64,000 nucleotides of DNA from Prado023 sp963753075 (GCA_963753075.1 CAVWAR010000012.1:124001-188000), one strand, 5' to 3'. Positions 26,297 through 35,932 are shown, counted from the first letter of the stretch. Numbers and translations are program-made. Notes: a model not told the origin generated them from the sequence alone.

Positions 26297-27859
26297 GTGA
26301 GCACCGATCCCGTTGACCCGCTCGAGCGCTTCGGCGAGGTCCGCCGCGAGCTTGAGGCCCGCTGGTCCGAGACCCAGATCTCCCCGACCCTGGACCGCAT
26401 CCGGACGCTGACGCAGTTCCTCGGCGACCCGCAGCGTGCGTATCCGGTGATCCATGTGACGGGGACGAACGGCAAGACGTCCACGGCGCGGATGATCGAC
26501 GCGCTGCTCCAGTCCTTCGGCCTGCACACAGGCATGATCACGTCGCCGCACCTGTCGGACCTCCGCGAGCGGATCACGCTGGACGGCCAGCCGATAGGCA
26601 TCGAGGAGTTCCTGTCCGTGTACGACGAGGTTGCCCCGGTGCTGGCGATGGCCGACGAGGCCAGCGAGCTCGAGGGCGGGCCGCGCCTGAGCTTCTTCGA
26701 GGTCATGACCGCGCTCGGGTTCGCCGCGTTCGCGGATGCACCGGTTGACGTGGCCATCGTCGAGGTCGGCATGGGCGGCACCTGGGATGCCACGAATGTG
26801 GCCGACGGCCAGGTGTCGGTGATCATGCCGATCGGCATGGACCACTCGGACTACCTCGGCGACAGTCTCGCCGACATCGCGGCGGAGAAGGCCGGCATCA
26901 TCAAGCCGATGTCCTCCGTCGTGCTGGCGACCCAGGACGCCCAGGCGCTCGACGTGCTGATCGCCGCCGCGCGCCAGATGGAGGCACCCACGTCCGTCGA
27001 GGGGATCCACTTCGGGGTCCTGGAGCGCCTGGTCGCTGTGGGTGGCCAGCAGCTGACCCTGCGCGGGCTCGGGGCGGACTATGAGGATGTGTACCTGCCA
27101 TTGTTCGGCGCCCATCAGGCGAGCAACGCCGCGAGCGCGCTGGCAGCCGTCGAGTCGTTCTTCGGCGTCCCGCCCCGGCTGGACCTCCCCGACGTCGCCC
27201 GGCCGAGCGCGGCAGATGGTGCGCCGGCCGCCGCGGAGGTCGACATCCGCGATCCCGAGTCCGCGGAGAAGGTCGCCACCGATGTCCCCGTGCCGACCAC
27301 CGGCCGACGCCTGGACCCGGTGCCCGTGCGGGCGGGCTTCGCGGCGGTCACCACGCCGGGGCGGCTCGAGGTCGTCCGGCGCGCACCCACGGTGGTCGTC
27401 GATGCCGCCCACAACGTCCCCGGGGCGCTGGCTCTGGCCGATGCAGTCGCGGACTCCTTCACCTTCACCGCGACCGTCGGGGTCGTCGGGATCCTCGCCG
27501 ACAAGGACGCGGCCGGGATCCTCGCGGCCCTCGACCCGGTCGTGGACCGCGTCGTGATCACCCGGTCCAGCTCGCCCCGTGCCCTCCCGGTCGAGGACCT
27601 GGCAGCCACCGCCGCTGATGTGCTGGGCGCCGGGCGGGTCGAGGTCGTCGAGCGGCTCGATGACGCGCTCGAGCGGGCCATCGCGCTGGCCGAGGCAGCG
27701 TCCCCAGCTGGCGTGGGGGCCGGCGTGCTGGTCACCGGCTCGGTCACCATGGCTGGCGAGGCCCGGCTGCTGCTCGGGGCCGAGTCCGGCAGTGAGTCCG
27801 GTGCCACGAGGTCCGAGCACTCCGCGCCCCGCGGACGAAGCCCGGAGGGCTGGGAATGA
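26297..27859 (+). CDS. folC: Folylpolyglutamate synthase / dihydrofolate synthase
   Basis: A 520-residue Mur-ligase-family enzyme that adds glutamate to folates and, in bacteria, often also makes dihydrofolate from dihydropteroate. The ATP P-loop is VTGTNGKTSTARM (GTNGKTS at 56-62). Other signatures are TSPHLSDLRERI and VEVGMGGTWDATNV, and the C-terminal domain has VVVDAAHNVPGALAL. There is an unusually Ala/Asp-rich insertion near residues 305-335 compared with typical FolC. GTG 26297 is the start. It overlaps the DUF4233 gene by 4 nt (ATGA). Confidence 0.94.
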   Translation: MSTDPVDPLERFGEVRRELEARWSETQISPTLDRIRTLTQFLGDPQRAYPVIHVTGTNGKTSTARMIDALLQSFGLHTGMITSPHLSDLRERITLDGQPIGIEEFLSVYDEVAPVLAMADEASELEGGPRLSFFEVMTALGFAAFADAPVDVAIVEVGMGGTWDATNVADGQVSVIMPIGMDHSDYLGDSLADIAAEKAGIIKPMSSVVLATQDAQALDVLIAAARQMEAPTSVEGIHFGVLERLVAVGGQQLTLRGLGADYEDVYLPLFGAHQASNAASALAAVESFFGVPPRLDLPDVARPSAADGAPAAAEVDIRDPESAEKVATDVPVPTTGRRLDPVPVRAGFAAVTTPGRLEVVRRAPTVVVDAAHNVPGALALADAVADSFTFTATVGVVGILADKDAAGILAALDPVVDRVVITRSSSPRALPVEDLAATAADVLGAGRVEVVERLDDALERAIALAEAASPAGVGAGVLVTGSVTMAGEARLLLGAESGSESGATRSEHSAPRGRSPEGWE

Positions 27860-28179
27860 GGGTCCTGACCTCCAGCGTCCTGATCATGGAGGCGATCGTC
27901 GTTCTGCTGGCGATCCCCGTTGCGGTGGTGCTCGATGGCCAGCCCGCGTGGGTCGGCTGGGTGTTCGCCGCGATCGCCCTGGCCTGTGCCCTGCTCCCGG
28001 GCTTGTACTCCCGCCCGTACTTCGTCGCAGCGGGCTGGGCGCTGCAGGTGATCGTGATCGCCTGCGGATTGCTGGTCTGGATCCTGGGGATGGTCCTGCT
28101 CGGCGGCCTGTTCGCCGCCCTGTGGTGGACCGCGCTAAGGCTCGGCCGCAAGGTCGAGGCCAACACCCCCGCGCAGTAG
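27856..28179 (+). CDS. DUF4233 membrane protein
   Basis: A 107-residue protein with four predicted helices, matching the DUF4233 family, which in actinobacteria is encoded directly after folC. Motifs include SSVLIMEAIVVLLAIPVAVV and the GLYSRPYFVAAGWALQ turn. Translation is coupled to folC by an ATGA overlap. Function is unknown; conserved linkage suggests a role related to folate or to the adjacent ndk. Confidence 0.88.
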   Translation: MRVLTSSVLIMEAIVVLLAIPVAVVLDGQPAWVGWVFAAIALACALLPGLYSRPYFVAAGWALQVIVIACGLLVWILGMVLLGGLFAALWWTALRLGRKVEANTPAQ

Positions 28180-28403
28180 CCCGACCCGCCAAGCTCGCCG
28201 GCCGTGGGCCGCGCCACGCACGGGCGCCTGGGGCGGACCGGCGACGGGCAGTTCCGGGGCGACCGAGCTGCGGGCCCGGAGGCGCCCGATCCGCAGCTCC
28301 GCGAGGCGTCCCAGGTGCGGGTCCGGCGTCCGGAGCACCCCACGGCGGCAGGTAGTCTTGGCCGCCTTGGGCGGAGGCTCCGCCCGCCTGCGCAGGAGGC
28401 AGC

Positions 28404-28814
28404 ATGACCGAGCAGACCCTGGTCCTCATCAAGCCCGACGGCGTCGCCCGGAACCTGGTCGGCGAGGTGCTGTCCCGGATCGAGCGCAAGGGCCTGCACA
28501 TCAGGGCACTTGAGTTGCGGACCCTGGATCGCGTGACCGCCGAGGCTCACTACGCCGAGCACGTCGGCAAGCCGTTCTTCGCCGATCTGGTCGACTTCAT
28601 CACCTCCGGCCCGTTGGTCGCCGCGGTGGTTGAGGCGCCGGACGCGATCGTGCAGTGGCGGGCCATGATGGGCGCCACCAACCCGGTCACCGCCACGCCG
28701 GGCACGATCCGCGGCGATCTCGCCACGGTCATGCAGCAGAACGTCACGCACGGCTCGGACTCCCCGGAGTCAGCCGCCCGCGAGATCGCACTGTTCTTCC
28801 CCAACCTGACCTGA
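28404..28814 (+). CDS. ndk: Nucleoside diphosphate kinase
   Basis: A 136-residue kinase that exchanges phosphate between NTPs and NDPs through a phosphohistidine. The active-site histidine is His116 in NVTHGSDSPESA, and the N-terminus TLVLIKPDGVARNLVGEV is characteristic. ATG 28404 has GCAGGAGG upstream, and a TAGTCT -10-like element at 28353-28358 would give a leader of about 40 nt. Normal length. It follows the folC/DUF4233 pair as in other actinobacteria. Confidence 0.97.
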   Translation: MTEQTLVLIKPDGVARNLVGEVLSRIERKGLHIRALELRTLDRVTAEAHYAEHVGKPFFADLVDFITSGPLVAAVVEAPDAIVQWRAMMGATNPVTATPGTIRGDLATVMQQNVTHGSDSPESAAREIALFFPNLT

Positions 28815-28918
28815 GGAACCTGCAACCGCGACCCGTGGGACCCGCGCACGCGCACCCGGGCCCGCCGCCCGCATCGCATCCGGCCCGCGCCGACCGAACG
28901 TCCTGAGGAGGGAGCACG

Positions 28919-29956
28919 GTGGTCGATCCGTCCCGGCGCATGCTCGCCGGTCGCGACCTCGCGATCGACCTCGGCACGGCAACGACCCTGGTGTACGTCC
29001 GGGGCTCGGGGGTGGCGCTGATCGAGCCGTCGATCGTGGCGGTGTCCGCGGACACGGGTGCACTGATCGGCGTGGGCAACGACGCCAAGGGGATGCTCGG
29101 CCGCACCCCGGAGCACATCGTCACCGTCCGCCCGCTGCGCGACGGCGTGATCGCCGACTTCGACAACGCCGAGCGGATGCTGCGGTACTTCGTCGGCCGC
29201 GTTCACAAGCGCAGCTTCTGGTCGCGCCCACGGATCATCGTGGCGGTGCCCAGCGGGATCACCGGCGTGGAGCGTCGGGCGGTCCGCGACGCCTGCTACG
29301 CCGCCGGCGCCCGCGAGGTGCACCTGATGGAGGAGCCGATGGCTGCGGCGATCGGTGCCGGTCTGCCCGTGCACGAGGCGACCGGGTCGATGGTCGTGGA
29401 CATCGGCGGCGGGACCACAGAGGTGGCCGTCCTCGCCCTTGGCGGAATCGTGACCTCGATGTCGGTCCGGGTCGGCGGCGACCGGCTGGACGAGGCGATC
29501 ATCAGCTTCGCCAAGAAGGAGTACTCCCTGCTGATCGGGGAGCGCACGGCCGAGGACGTGAAGATCGCCATCGGCTCGGCGTTCCCGTCGGCTGAGGAGC
29601 CTGGCACCGAACTGCGCGGCCGTGACCTGGTGACCGGTCTGCCCCGCACCGTGGACGTGACCGCCGAGGAGATCCGCTGGGCCCTCGACGAGCCGGTCCA
29701 GGACATCGTGGACGCCGTGACGGCAACCCTTGACCGCACGCCGCCCGAGCTCGCCGGCGACATCCTGGCTCGGGGAATCACACTCACCGGCGGCGGAGCG
29801 CTGCTCACCGGACTCGACCGGCGCATGGCCAGCGAGACCGGGATGCCAGCCGTGGTGGCCGACGACGCCACGCATGCTGTCGTGCTCGGTGCCGGCCGCG
29901 CGGTCGAGTCCTTCGACGCGCTGGCCCGCGTCCTGATCGCGGAGCCGCGGCACTGA
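28919..29956 (+). CDS. mreB: Rod shape-determining actin homologue MreB
   Basis: A 345-residue actin-fold ATPase that organises the elongasome. Phosphate 1 motif is AIDLGTATTLVYVRG at about residues 14-28. The connect-1 motif is VPSGITGVERRAVRDA, and phosphate 2 is VVDIGGGTTEVAVLALGG. The adenosine motif is LTGGGALLTGLDRRM. GTG 28919 is preceded by GGAGGGAG. First gene of an overlapping mreB-mreC-mreD-mrdA-rodA operon, so the cell probably elongates with a lateral-wall machinery or, as in streptomycetes, thickens spores. Confidence 0.97.
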   Translation: MVDPSRRMLAGRDLAIDLGTATTLVYVRGSGVALIEPSIVAVSADTGALIGVGNDAKGMLGRTPEHIVTVRPLRDGVIADFDNAERMLRYFVGRVHKRSFWSRPRIIVAVPSGITGVERRAVRDACYAAGAREVHLMEEPMAAAIGAGLPVHEATGSMVVDIGGGTTEVAVLALGGIVTSMSVRVGGDRLDEAIISFAKKEYSLLIGERTAEDVKIAIGSAFPSAEEPGTELRGRDLVTGLPRTVDVTAEEIRWALDEPVQDIVDAVTATLDRTPPELAGDILARGITLTGGGALLTGLDRRMASETGMPAVVADDATHAVVLGAGRAVESFDALARVLIAEPRH

Positions 29957-30774
29957 TGGCCTGGCGCAGCACCCGGGTGCTCGTCGGGGCGATCCTCGCG
30001 GTCGCTGTGCTGCTGATCCTCGTCGACATGCGCGGGACCGGTCCGACCGACGCGCTGCGCGGGATCGGTGGTGCGGTCGCCGGTCCGCCGGAGCGGGCGC
30101 TGTCCTGGGTCCGCACACAGGCCGGCCAACGGCTCGGCGGTTCGGCAGCCGACCAGGAGCGCATCACGGTGCTTGAGGACCAGCTGGCCCAGGCACGTGC
30201 CGCCGCGGGGGCAGCCGCGGCCGGCGAGCTCGCCGCGGACCAGACCAAGGAGCTCGCGGCCTCGGCGCCGGCGCAGGGGTACGCCACCGTCGGGGCCCGC
30301 GTGGTCTCGGCCACGGCTGCCCAGGATCCCGTCCGCTCGGTAGCAGTCTCGGTGGGCTCGGGCCAGGAGGTCCGCCCGGGGCTGGCGGTGGTCGCAGCCG
30401 ATGGGCTGGCCGGGATCGTCGATTCCGTGTCGCCGCAGGTGTCAACCGTCCGGCTGGTCGTCGATCCGGCCACCGAGGTCGCGGCACGGGTGGCCTCATC
30501 CGGTGAGATCGGCGTGTTCCGCGGAACCGGGAGCGCCGGGCGGTTCGAGCTGCTCGACCCACTGGGTGCAATGGTCGCCGGGGATCTGATCATCACGCTG
30601 GGCACCCCGAGCCGGGACCTGCCCGCGGGCCTGCCGCTTGGCCGGGTCACAGCGGTCAGCGGCTCCGCGGCCGACCTGACCCGGGCCGCCGAGGTTGCCC
30701 CGGCCGTGGATGACTCGACCCTGGACCGGGTCCTTGTCCTCGTGCCGGAGGCTCCCGGGGAGGGCGCGTCGTGA
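29956..30774 (+). CDS. mreC: Rod shape-determining protein MreC
   Basis: A 272-residue bitopic protein with one N-terminal membrane helix (VLVGAILAVAVLLILVD), a coiled coil (residues 55-90, rich in Gln/Ala/Leu, QERITVLEDQLAQARAA) and two beta-barrel domains outside the membrane (ARVVSATAAQDPVRSVAVSV, VDSVSPQVSTVRLVVDPATE, GDLIITLG). It scaffolds PBP2 and RodA. Its ATG overlaps the mreB stop by 1 nt. C-terminal Pro/Glu tail is short. Confidence 0.95.
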   Translation: MAWRSTRVLVGAILAVAVLLILVDMRGTGPTDALRGIGGAVAGPPERALSWVRTQAGQRLGGSAADQERITVLEDQLAQARAAAGAAAAGELAADQTKELAASAPAQGYATVGARVVSATAAQDPVRSVAVSVGSGQEVRPGLAVVAADGLAGIVDSVSPQVSTVRLVVDPATEVAARVASSGEIGVFRGTGSAGRFELLDPLGAMVAGDLIITLGTPSRDLPAGLPLGRVTAVSGSAADLTRAAEVAPAVDDSTLDRVLVLVPEAPGEGAS

Positions 30775-31340
30775 CCCCGGGGCGGCCCCTGTCGCGGGGC
30801 GCGGTGGCGACTGTCGTCCTCGGCCTTGTCTTGCTGGCACTGATTCAGGTCAGCGTGCTCGATTTCGTCCCGACGCCGTGGGCGGTGCCGGACCTCGTGG
30901 TGGTCGCCGTGCTGGCCCTGGCCATCGCGCGCGGACCGCTGGTCGGTGGCCTGGTGGGCGCGTGGGCCGGGCTGATCATGGACCTGATCCCCCCGGCCGC
31001 CGGTCCCCTGGGGGGCTGGATGCTCGTGCTCGCTGTGGCGGGAGCGGTGCTCGGCAGGGTGGCCGAGAGCTACCGCCCCGGGCCGGTCGCTGCGATGCTG
31101 CTGCTTTCCGCAACCGCCGGCGTCACCGTCCTGCTCCGTGCAGCCGTGGTCTGGTTCGCCGGGTCGCCGGCGCCGGGCCCCATCGTGGGCTCGGCGGTCG
31201 GGGGCGCCCTGTGGGCCCTCCTGCTCGCGCCCCTCGCGCTGCTCCTCGTGAGCCGCCCGGTCCGCAAGGTGGAGAACGTCGCGGTGCGCCTCCCGTCCGG
31301 CGACGGATCGGACCCGCGCAGTGGGGTGGGTGTGCAATGA
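30771..31340 (+). CDS. mreD: Rod shape-determining membrane protein MreD
   Basis: A 189-residue protein with about five membrane helices. The pattern PDLVVVAVLALAIARGPLVG followed by GLIMDLIPPAAGPLGGW matches MreD, including the conserved Asp-Leu in the third helix. It starts with a GTG that overlaps the mreC stop (GTGA) and ends overlapping the PBP2 start (ATGA). It is thought to link MreC to the membrane enzymes. Confidence 0.93.
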   Translation: MTPGRPLSRGAVATVVLGLVLLALIQVSVLDFVPTPWAVPDLVVVAVLALAIARGPLVGGLVGAWAGLIMDLIPPAAGPLGGWMLVLAVAGAVLGRVAESYRPGPVAAMLLLSATAGVTVLLRAAVVWFAGSPAPGPIVGSAVGGALWALLLAPLALLLVSRPVRKVENVAVRLPSGDGSDPRSGVGVQ

Positions 31341-33466
31341 CCGACCGCGTCCACGCCCGGCTGCTCGTGCTGGCCGTGCTTGTACTGTCGTTGGTGCTGA
31401 CACTGGCCGCCAGGGCGTTCAGCCTGCAGGTCGTCGACTCGGAGGCCGCAGTGGCGGCCGCGGAGGACAACAGGGTCCGGGAGCTGGTTGTCCCCGCCTC
31501 GCGGGGGATGGTCCTCGACCAGCAGGGCAGACCCCTCGTCGCGAACCGGATCAGCCTGGACCTGGCGGTCGACCGCCGCGAGCTGCGCCGCCTCGACGAC
31601 GACGGCGGCGACGCAGTCCTGGGCCGACTCTCCGAGCTGCTCGAGATCGACCCCGAGATCCTGGCGGCACGCCTGCAGAACTGCGGCACCCCCGACGCGC
31701 AGCCCCAGCCGAACTGCTGGAACGGCGCGGCGGGGGCATCACCCGTGGTGGCGCGTGACGTCGCCATCGAGGCAGCCGGGGAGGTGATGGCCGATCCGGT
31801 GGGCTTCCCGGCCGTCGAGATCGAACGTGTCCCTGTGCGTGACTACCCGGGGGGTTCGCTGGCCGCGCACGCGCTGGGCCACGTGGGCACCGTGACCGCT
31901 GAGGACCTCGCCGAGGACCCCGCGCTGGAGGGCGTTCTCGCGCGCGGTCGAGCCGGGCTGGAGCTCGTGTACGACGAGGCGCTCCGGGGCACCCCGGGGT
32001 CGGAGAAGGTGACGGTCGACAGCTCGGGGCACCGGGCCTCGGGCGGGGTTGTGGAACCCGCAGTGCCCGGCCGGACGCTGATCACGAGCATCGACGCCGA
32101 GCTGCAGGCCGTGGTCGAGGACCAGCTCCAGGCCGCGATCGAGCGGGGCCGCGGGCGGATCGACCCGATCTCCAAGCGTCTCTACGAGGCTGACGGTGGA
32201 GCCGCGGTCGTGCTCGACGTGCGCACCGGCGCTGTGCTTGCGCTGGCCTCCGCACCGGACTTCGACGCCAACGTCTGGACCGGCGGGATCTCCGCCCGGG
32301 ACTACGCGGCCCTGACGGATCCCGAGGCCGGGCAGCCGTTGCTCAATCGTGCGGCGCAGGGCGCGTCCGCGCCTGCGTCGACGTTCAAGGCCATCAGCAC
32401 GATCGCGGCGTTGGAGGCGGGGTACTCGACCACGGCCAGCTACCCGTGCCCGAGCAGCTACGAGGTCGGTGGGCGCCCCTTCAAGAACTACCGGTCACGG
32501 GCCTACGAGCCGATGGACCTGAAGCGGGCCATGGAGGTGTCCTGCGACACGATCTTCTACCGGTTGGCCCATCAGCAGTGGCTTGACGATGGCGGATCCG
32601 ACCCGGTCGCCGATCCGCGTGACCTCATCGCCAGCACGGCCGCGGACTTCGGGTTCGGCCGACCCACCGGGATCGACCTGCCGGGGGAGACCGCGGGGCG
32701 GGTGGCCTCCCGCGAGGACAAGCAGGCGCAGTGGCAGCAGCGCCGGGCCGAATGGTGTCAGCGGGCGCAGGACGGCTATCCCGAGGTTGACGATGTCGAG
32801 CGAGCCCGGTTCCTCACGCGCCTCGCGGCGGAGAACTGCTCCGAGGGAATGCTGTGGCGGGTGGGTGATGCGCTCAACGCAGCCATCGGCCAGGGGGACA
32901 CCGCGGCGACCGTGCTGCAACTGGCCACGGCATATGCGGCCATCGCGAACGGAGGGACGGTCTACCGCCCGCGAATCGCCCGCGCGCTGATCAACGCCGA
33001 CGGCTCCGTGGACACGGAGTTCACGCCCGAGGAGACCGCGCAGGTCGACGTCCCGGTCGAGGATCTGGCCTTCGTGCGCCGGGCGCTGCGAGGGGTCATC
33101 GAGACCGGGACTGCGCGCCGCGCCTTCGACGGTTTCCCGGTGGATCAGGTCCCGCTGGCGGGCAAGACGGGAACCGGCGAGGTCTACGGCAAGCAGGCGA
33201 CGTCGTGGTTCGCCTCCTTCGCCCCCGCCGACGACCCGCGCTACGCCGTCGTGCTGACGGTGTCCCAGGGCGGGACCGGCGCGGGGACATCCGGAGCGAG
33301 TGTCAAGGGCATCTACGAAGCCCTGTTCGGCGTCCAGGACGGCGTGGCAGATCCCGCCCGCAGCGTTCTGGTGGGCGGCGACATCGCGGAGGACCTGCCG
33401 ACCATCGGCGCCGGCGGAGTGCCCGCTGCGCCCAACGCGCCCCCCGCGCCCGAGGGGTCGCCATGA
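31337..33466 (+). CDS. mrdA: Penicillin-binding protein 2, elongation transpeptidase
   Basis: A 709-residue class B PBP (MrdA/PBP2). One N-terminal membrane helix (LLVLAVLVLSLVLTLAARAF) precedes a pedestal domain. Transpeptidase motifs are S348-T-F-K351 (APASTFKAI), S402-C-D404 (EVSCDTIFY) and K610-T-G (AGKTGTGE). The middle motif has Asp instead of the common Asn, as in many class B enzymes. A Cys/Trp-rich insertion at about residues 113-135 and an Arg/Glu-rich one near 455-510 are noticeable. It cross-links peptidoglycan with RodA. Start ATG 31337 overlaps mreD. Confidence 0.94.
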   Translation: MTDRVHARLLVLAVLVLSLVLTLAARAFSLQVVDSEAAVAAAEDNRVRELVVPASRGMVLDQQGRPLVANRISLDLAVDRRELRRLDDDGGDAVLGRLSELLEIDPEILAARLQNCGTPDAQPQPNCWNGAAGASPVVARDVAIEAAGEVMADPVGFPAVEIERVPVRDYPGGSLAAHALGHVGTVTAEDLAEDPALEGVLARGRAGLELVYDEALRGTPGSEKVTVDSSGHRASGGVVEPAVPGRTLITSIDAELQAVVEDQLQAAIERGRGRIDPISKRLYEADGGAAVVLDVRTGAVLALASAPDFDANVWTGGISARDYAALTDPEAGQPLLNRAAQGASAPASTFKAISTIAALEAGYSTTASYPCPSSYEVGGRPFKNYRSRAYEPMDLKRAMEVSCDTIFYRLAHQQWLDDGGSDPVADPRDLIASTAADFGFGRPTGIDLPGETAGRVASREDKQAQWQQRRAEWCQRAQDGYPEVDDVERARFLTRLAAENCSEGMLWRVGDALNAAIGQGDTAATVLQLATAYAAIANGGTVYRPRIARALINADGSVDTEFTPEETAQVDVPVEDLAFVRRALRGVIETGTARRAFDGFPVDQVPLAGKTGTGEVYGKQATSWFASFAPADDPRYAVVLTVSQGGTGAGTSGASVKGIYEALFGVQDGVADPARSVLVGGDIAEDLPTIGAGGVPAAPNAPPAPEGSP

Positions 33467-34623
33467 CCATCCTGCGCACCGCCCCACCCGTGCAGGTGCG
33501 GACCAGCCCACCACGGCTGAGGCAGTGGGACTGGGTCCTTGTCCTGGCCGCTTTCTCCCTGTCGTTGTTGGGCGGGGTGCTCATCTGGTCGGCCACCTCG
33601 GCACGGCTGGCAGCCGCTGGGCAATGGGCTGGATCATCGGCCGCGCGGCATGTCCTCAACCTCGTTCTGGGACTGGCTCTGTGCTGGGTGGTCTCCCGAC
33701 TGGGCCACCGAGCGATTCGCCGCTACACACCCATCCTGTACGCGGCGAGTGTCTTCGGGCTTGTGCTCGTGCTCTCGCCGCTGGGCAGCACGATCAACGG
33801 CGCCCAGGCGTGGATCCGGCTGCCCTCGGGGTTCACCATCCAGCCCTCGGAGTTCGCGAAGGTCGCGATCATCGTGGGCGTGGCACTCGTGCTCGCCGAC
33901 CGCGGCTCCTCGGAGGGGCCCGACCTGCCCACGCTCGTGCGTGCACTTGCGATCGCGGCGGTCCCGGTGACGCTGGTCATGCTGCAGCCCGACCTGGGCA
34001 CCGTCCTGGTCATCCTGTCCATCGTGGTCGGGATGCTGGTCGTCGCCGGGATCCGGCTGGTGCACCTCATCGCGCTGGCCGCGCTGGGCGGAGCAGCCGT
34101 CCTGGCGGCGTTCGCGCTCGGGCTGGTGGATAACTACCAGATCGACCGGCTCACGGCGTTCGCCAGCCCCGACGAGGGTGCGCGGACATTCGGCTACAAC
34201 ACCCAGCAGGCCCGGATCGCGATCGGGGCCGGTGGACTGCTGGGCCGGGGGCTCGGCCAGGGCAGTCAGACCCAGGGCGGCTTCGTGCCGTTCAACCACA
34301 CTGACTTCGTGTTCTCGGTGGCCGGTGAGGAGCTCGGCTTCCTGGGTGTCTGCGTTCTGCTGGGCCTGCTCGCCCTCGTCCTCTGGCGGGGCCTGACCAT
34401 CGCCCTGCGGGCCCGCGACCTGTTCGGCCGGCTCGTGGCCAGCGGGATCGTCCTCTGGTTCGGACTGCAGGCCTTCGAGAACATCGGGATGAACCTCGGG
34501 ATCATGCCTGTGACCGGCGTGCCACTGCCGTTCGTGTCCTACGGCGGGTCGTCGATGTTCGCAGCGTGGATCGGCGTCGGGCTCCTGCTCAACATCCACG
34601 CCGGAGCGACCGCCGACGACTGA
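33463..34623 (+). CDS. rodA: Peptidoglycan glycosyltransferase RodA
   Basis: A 386-residue SEDS-family polymerase with about ten membrane helices that polymerises lipid II together with PBP2. Signatures include GAQAWIRLPSGFTIQPSEFA, VMLQPDLGTVLVIL, the long loop ending FVPFNHTDFVFSVAGEELGF and the family end motif PVTGVPLPFVSYGGSSM. Start ATG 33463 overlaps the PBP2 stop by 4 nt. Last gene of the operon. The catalytic Asp expected in extracytoplasmic loop 4 is likely the one in the NHTDF segment. Confidence 0.95.
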   Translation: MTILRTAPPVQVRTSPPRLRQWDWVLVLAAFSLSLLGGVLIWSATSARLAAAGQWAGSSAARHVLNLVLGLALCWVVSRLGHRAIRRYTPILYAASVFGLVLVLSPLGSTINGAQAWIRLPSGFTIQPSEFAKVAIIVGVALVLADRGSSEGPDLPTLVRALAIAAVPVTLVMLQPDLGTVLVILSIVVGMLVVAGIRLVHLIALAALGGAAVLAAFALGLVDNYQIDRLTAFASPDEGARTFGYNTQQARIAIGAGGLLGRGLGQGSQTQGGFVPFNHTDFVFSVAGEELGFLGVCVLLGLLALVLWRGLTIALRARDLFGRLVASGIVLWFGLQAFENIGMNLGIMPVTGVPLPFVSYGGSSMFAAWIGVGLLLNIHAGATADD

Positions 34624-34624
34624 C

Positions 34625-34671
34625 CCGGCCGGTCGACTGAACCGGCCGGTCGACTGAACCGGCCGGTCGAC
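34625..34671. repeat. 17-bp tandem repeat after rodA
   Basis: CCGGCCGGTCGACTGAA occurs twice in full (34625-34641, 34642-34658) and once as its first 13 bases (34659-34671). The unit contains CCGGCCGG and GTCGAC palindromes, so neighbouring units can pair. It starts 2 nt after the rodA stop and lies between convergent genes, so it may act in transcription termination. Confidence 0.7.
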
Positions 34672-34725
34672 CCTTCCGGTCAGTCGTGGGGGGCGCGAGG
34701 AGAAGGGCCGCCCCGACCTCAACCC

Positions 34726-35730
34726 TCAGTCGGTGGAGGTCAGCAGCGGGAACACCCGACCCGTCTGCTCGCCGGTCTCGTAGATGTCCAACGGCGGCCC
34801 GACGATCGAGGGGTCAGGGCTGCCCACCAGGTCGACGTTCTTGTCCGGGTAGTCCACCTGGGACAGCACCCAGCGCATCGCCTCGATCCGCCCGCGCTTC
34901 TTGTCGTTGGATCGCACGACGGTCCATGGCGCCCACTCGCTGTCCGTGTAGAACAGCATCGCCTCCTTGGCGTTCGTGTAGTCCTGCCACCGATCCAGGC
35001 TGGCCAGGTCCATGGGGGAGAGCTTCCACTGGCGCACCGGGTCGATCCGGCGGATCGTGAACCGGGCCACCTGCTCCTTGCGGCTCACCGAGAACCAGAA
35101 CTTGAACAGGATGATCCCGCTGCGCACGAGCATGCGTTCGAACTCCGGCGCCTGCCGCATGAACTCCTCGTACTCCTCCTGCGTGCAGAAGCCCATCACG
35201 CGCTCAACGCCAGCGCGGTTGTACCAGGAGCGGTCGAACATGACGATCTCGCCGGCACTGGGCAGGTGCTTGATGTAGCGCTGGAAGTACCACTGGGTGC
35301 TCTCCTCGCTGGTGGGCTTCTCCAGTGCCACGACCGTTGCCCCGCGAGGGTTCATGTGCTCCATGAACCTCTTGATCGTGCCGCCCTTGCCGGCAGCGTC
35401 GCGGCCCTCGAAGACCATGGCGATCCGAGCCCCGGACTCCTTGACCCACGCCTGCATCTTGAGCAGCTCGATCTGCAGGAGACGCTTGGTGATCTCGTAC
35501 TCCTTGCGACTCATCCGGTGCTCGTAGGGGTAGCCCTCGCGCCAGGTGCCGACCGGCGTGCCGTTCGGGCCCAGCAGGACCGGGTCGTCCACCTCGTCCC
35601 AGGTGTCGGCCGCGGTCAGCCCGAAGTGCAGCAACCGGTCATCCTCGGTGTCCTGGAGGGCTTCGATGATGTCGGCCAGGTCCATGATCGACTCGAGATC
35701 GAAGTCGTGGGTCTCCTCATGCGCGCTCAT
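34726..35730 (-). CDS. ppk2: Polyphosphate kinase 2
   Basis: A 334-residue PPK2 of the PA0141-like group (TIGR03707), which uses polyphosphate to phosphorylate nucleoside diphosphates, or the reverse. Walker A is EGRDAAGKGGT at 108-118, and Walker B/lid motif is MFDRSWYNRAGVERVMG at 164-180. The following FWFSVSRKEQVARF is also typical. ATG 35730 is used; ATG 35742 is an in-frame alternative with equally poor ribosome sites. Convergent with rodA. The first 60 residues are acidic. Confidence 0.93.
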   Translation of the reverse strand: MSAHEETHDFDLESIMDLADIIEALQDTEDDRLLHFGLTAADTWDEVDDPVLLGPNGTPVGTWREGYPYEHRMSRKEYEITKRLLQIELLKMQAWVKESGARIAMVFEGRDAAGKGGTIKRFMEHMNPRGATVVALEKPTSEESTQWYFQRYIKHLPSAGEIVMFDRSWYNRAGVERVMGFCTQEEYEEFMRQAPEFERMLVRSGIILFKFWFSVSRKEQVARFTIRRIDPVRQWKLSPMDLASLDRWQDYTNAKEAMLFYTDSEWAPWTVVRSNDKKRGRIEAMRWVLSQVDYPDKNVDLVGSPDPSIVGPPLDIYETGEQTGRVFPLLTSTD

Positions 35731-35920
35731 GAACCCGATCATGCCGGTCCGGCGTTCGCTGGGCGCGCTGGGGTCCGATTCGTCGCGTTCCGGCCCGGGC
35801 GGAGGTGCTCCGCGGTTGCGCCCCGACGGGCTGCCGACCGTCCACGTCTCGCCCCGGGGGCTCCCGGCGGGTCCGGCTCCCCTCCCGGCGCCCTGGCACC
35901 CGGATGGGTCATGACGTCGG

Positions 35921-35926
35921 TAGTGT
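35921..35926 (+). promoter_or_regulatory. -10 hexamer TAGTGT, leaderless promoter
   Basis: TAGTGT ends 6 nt before the GTG at 35933. No ribosome site precedes that start, so leaderless translation is likely. Confidence 0.4.
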
Positions 35927-35932
35927 GCACGT

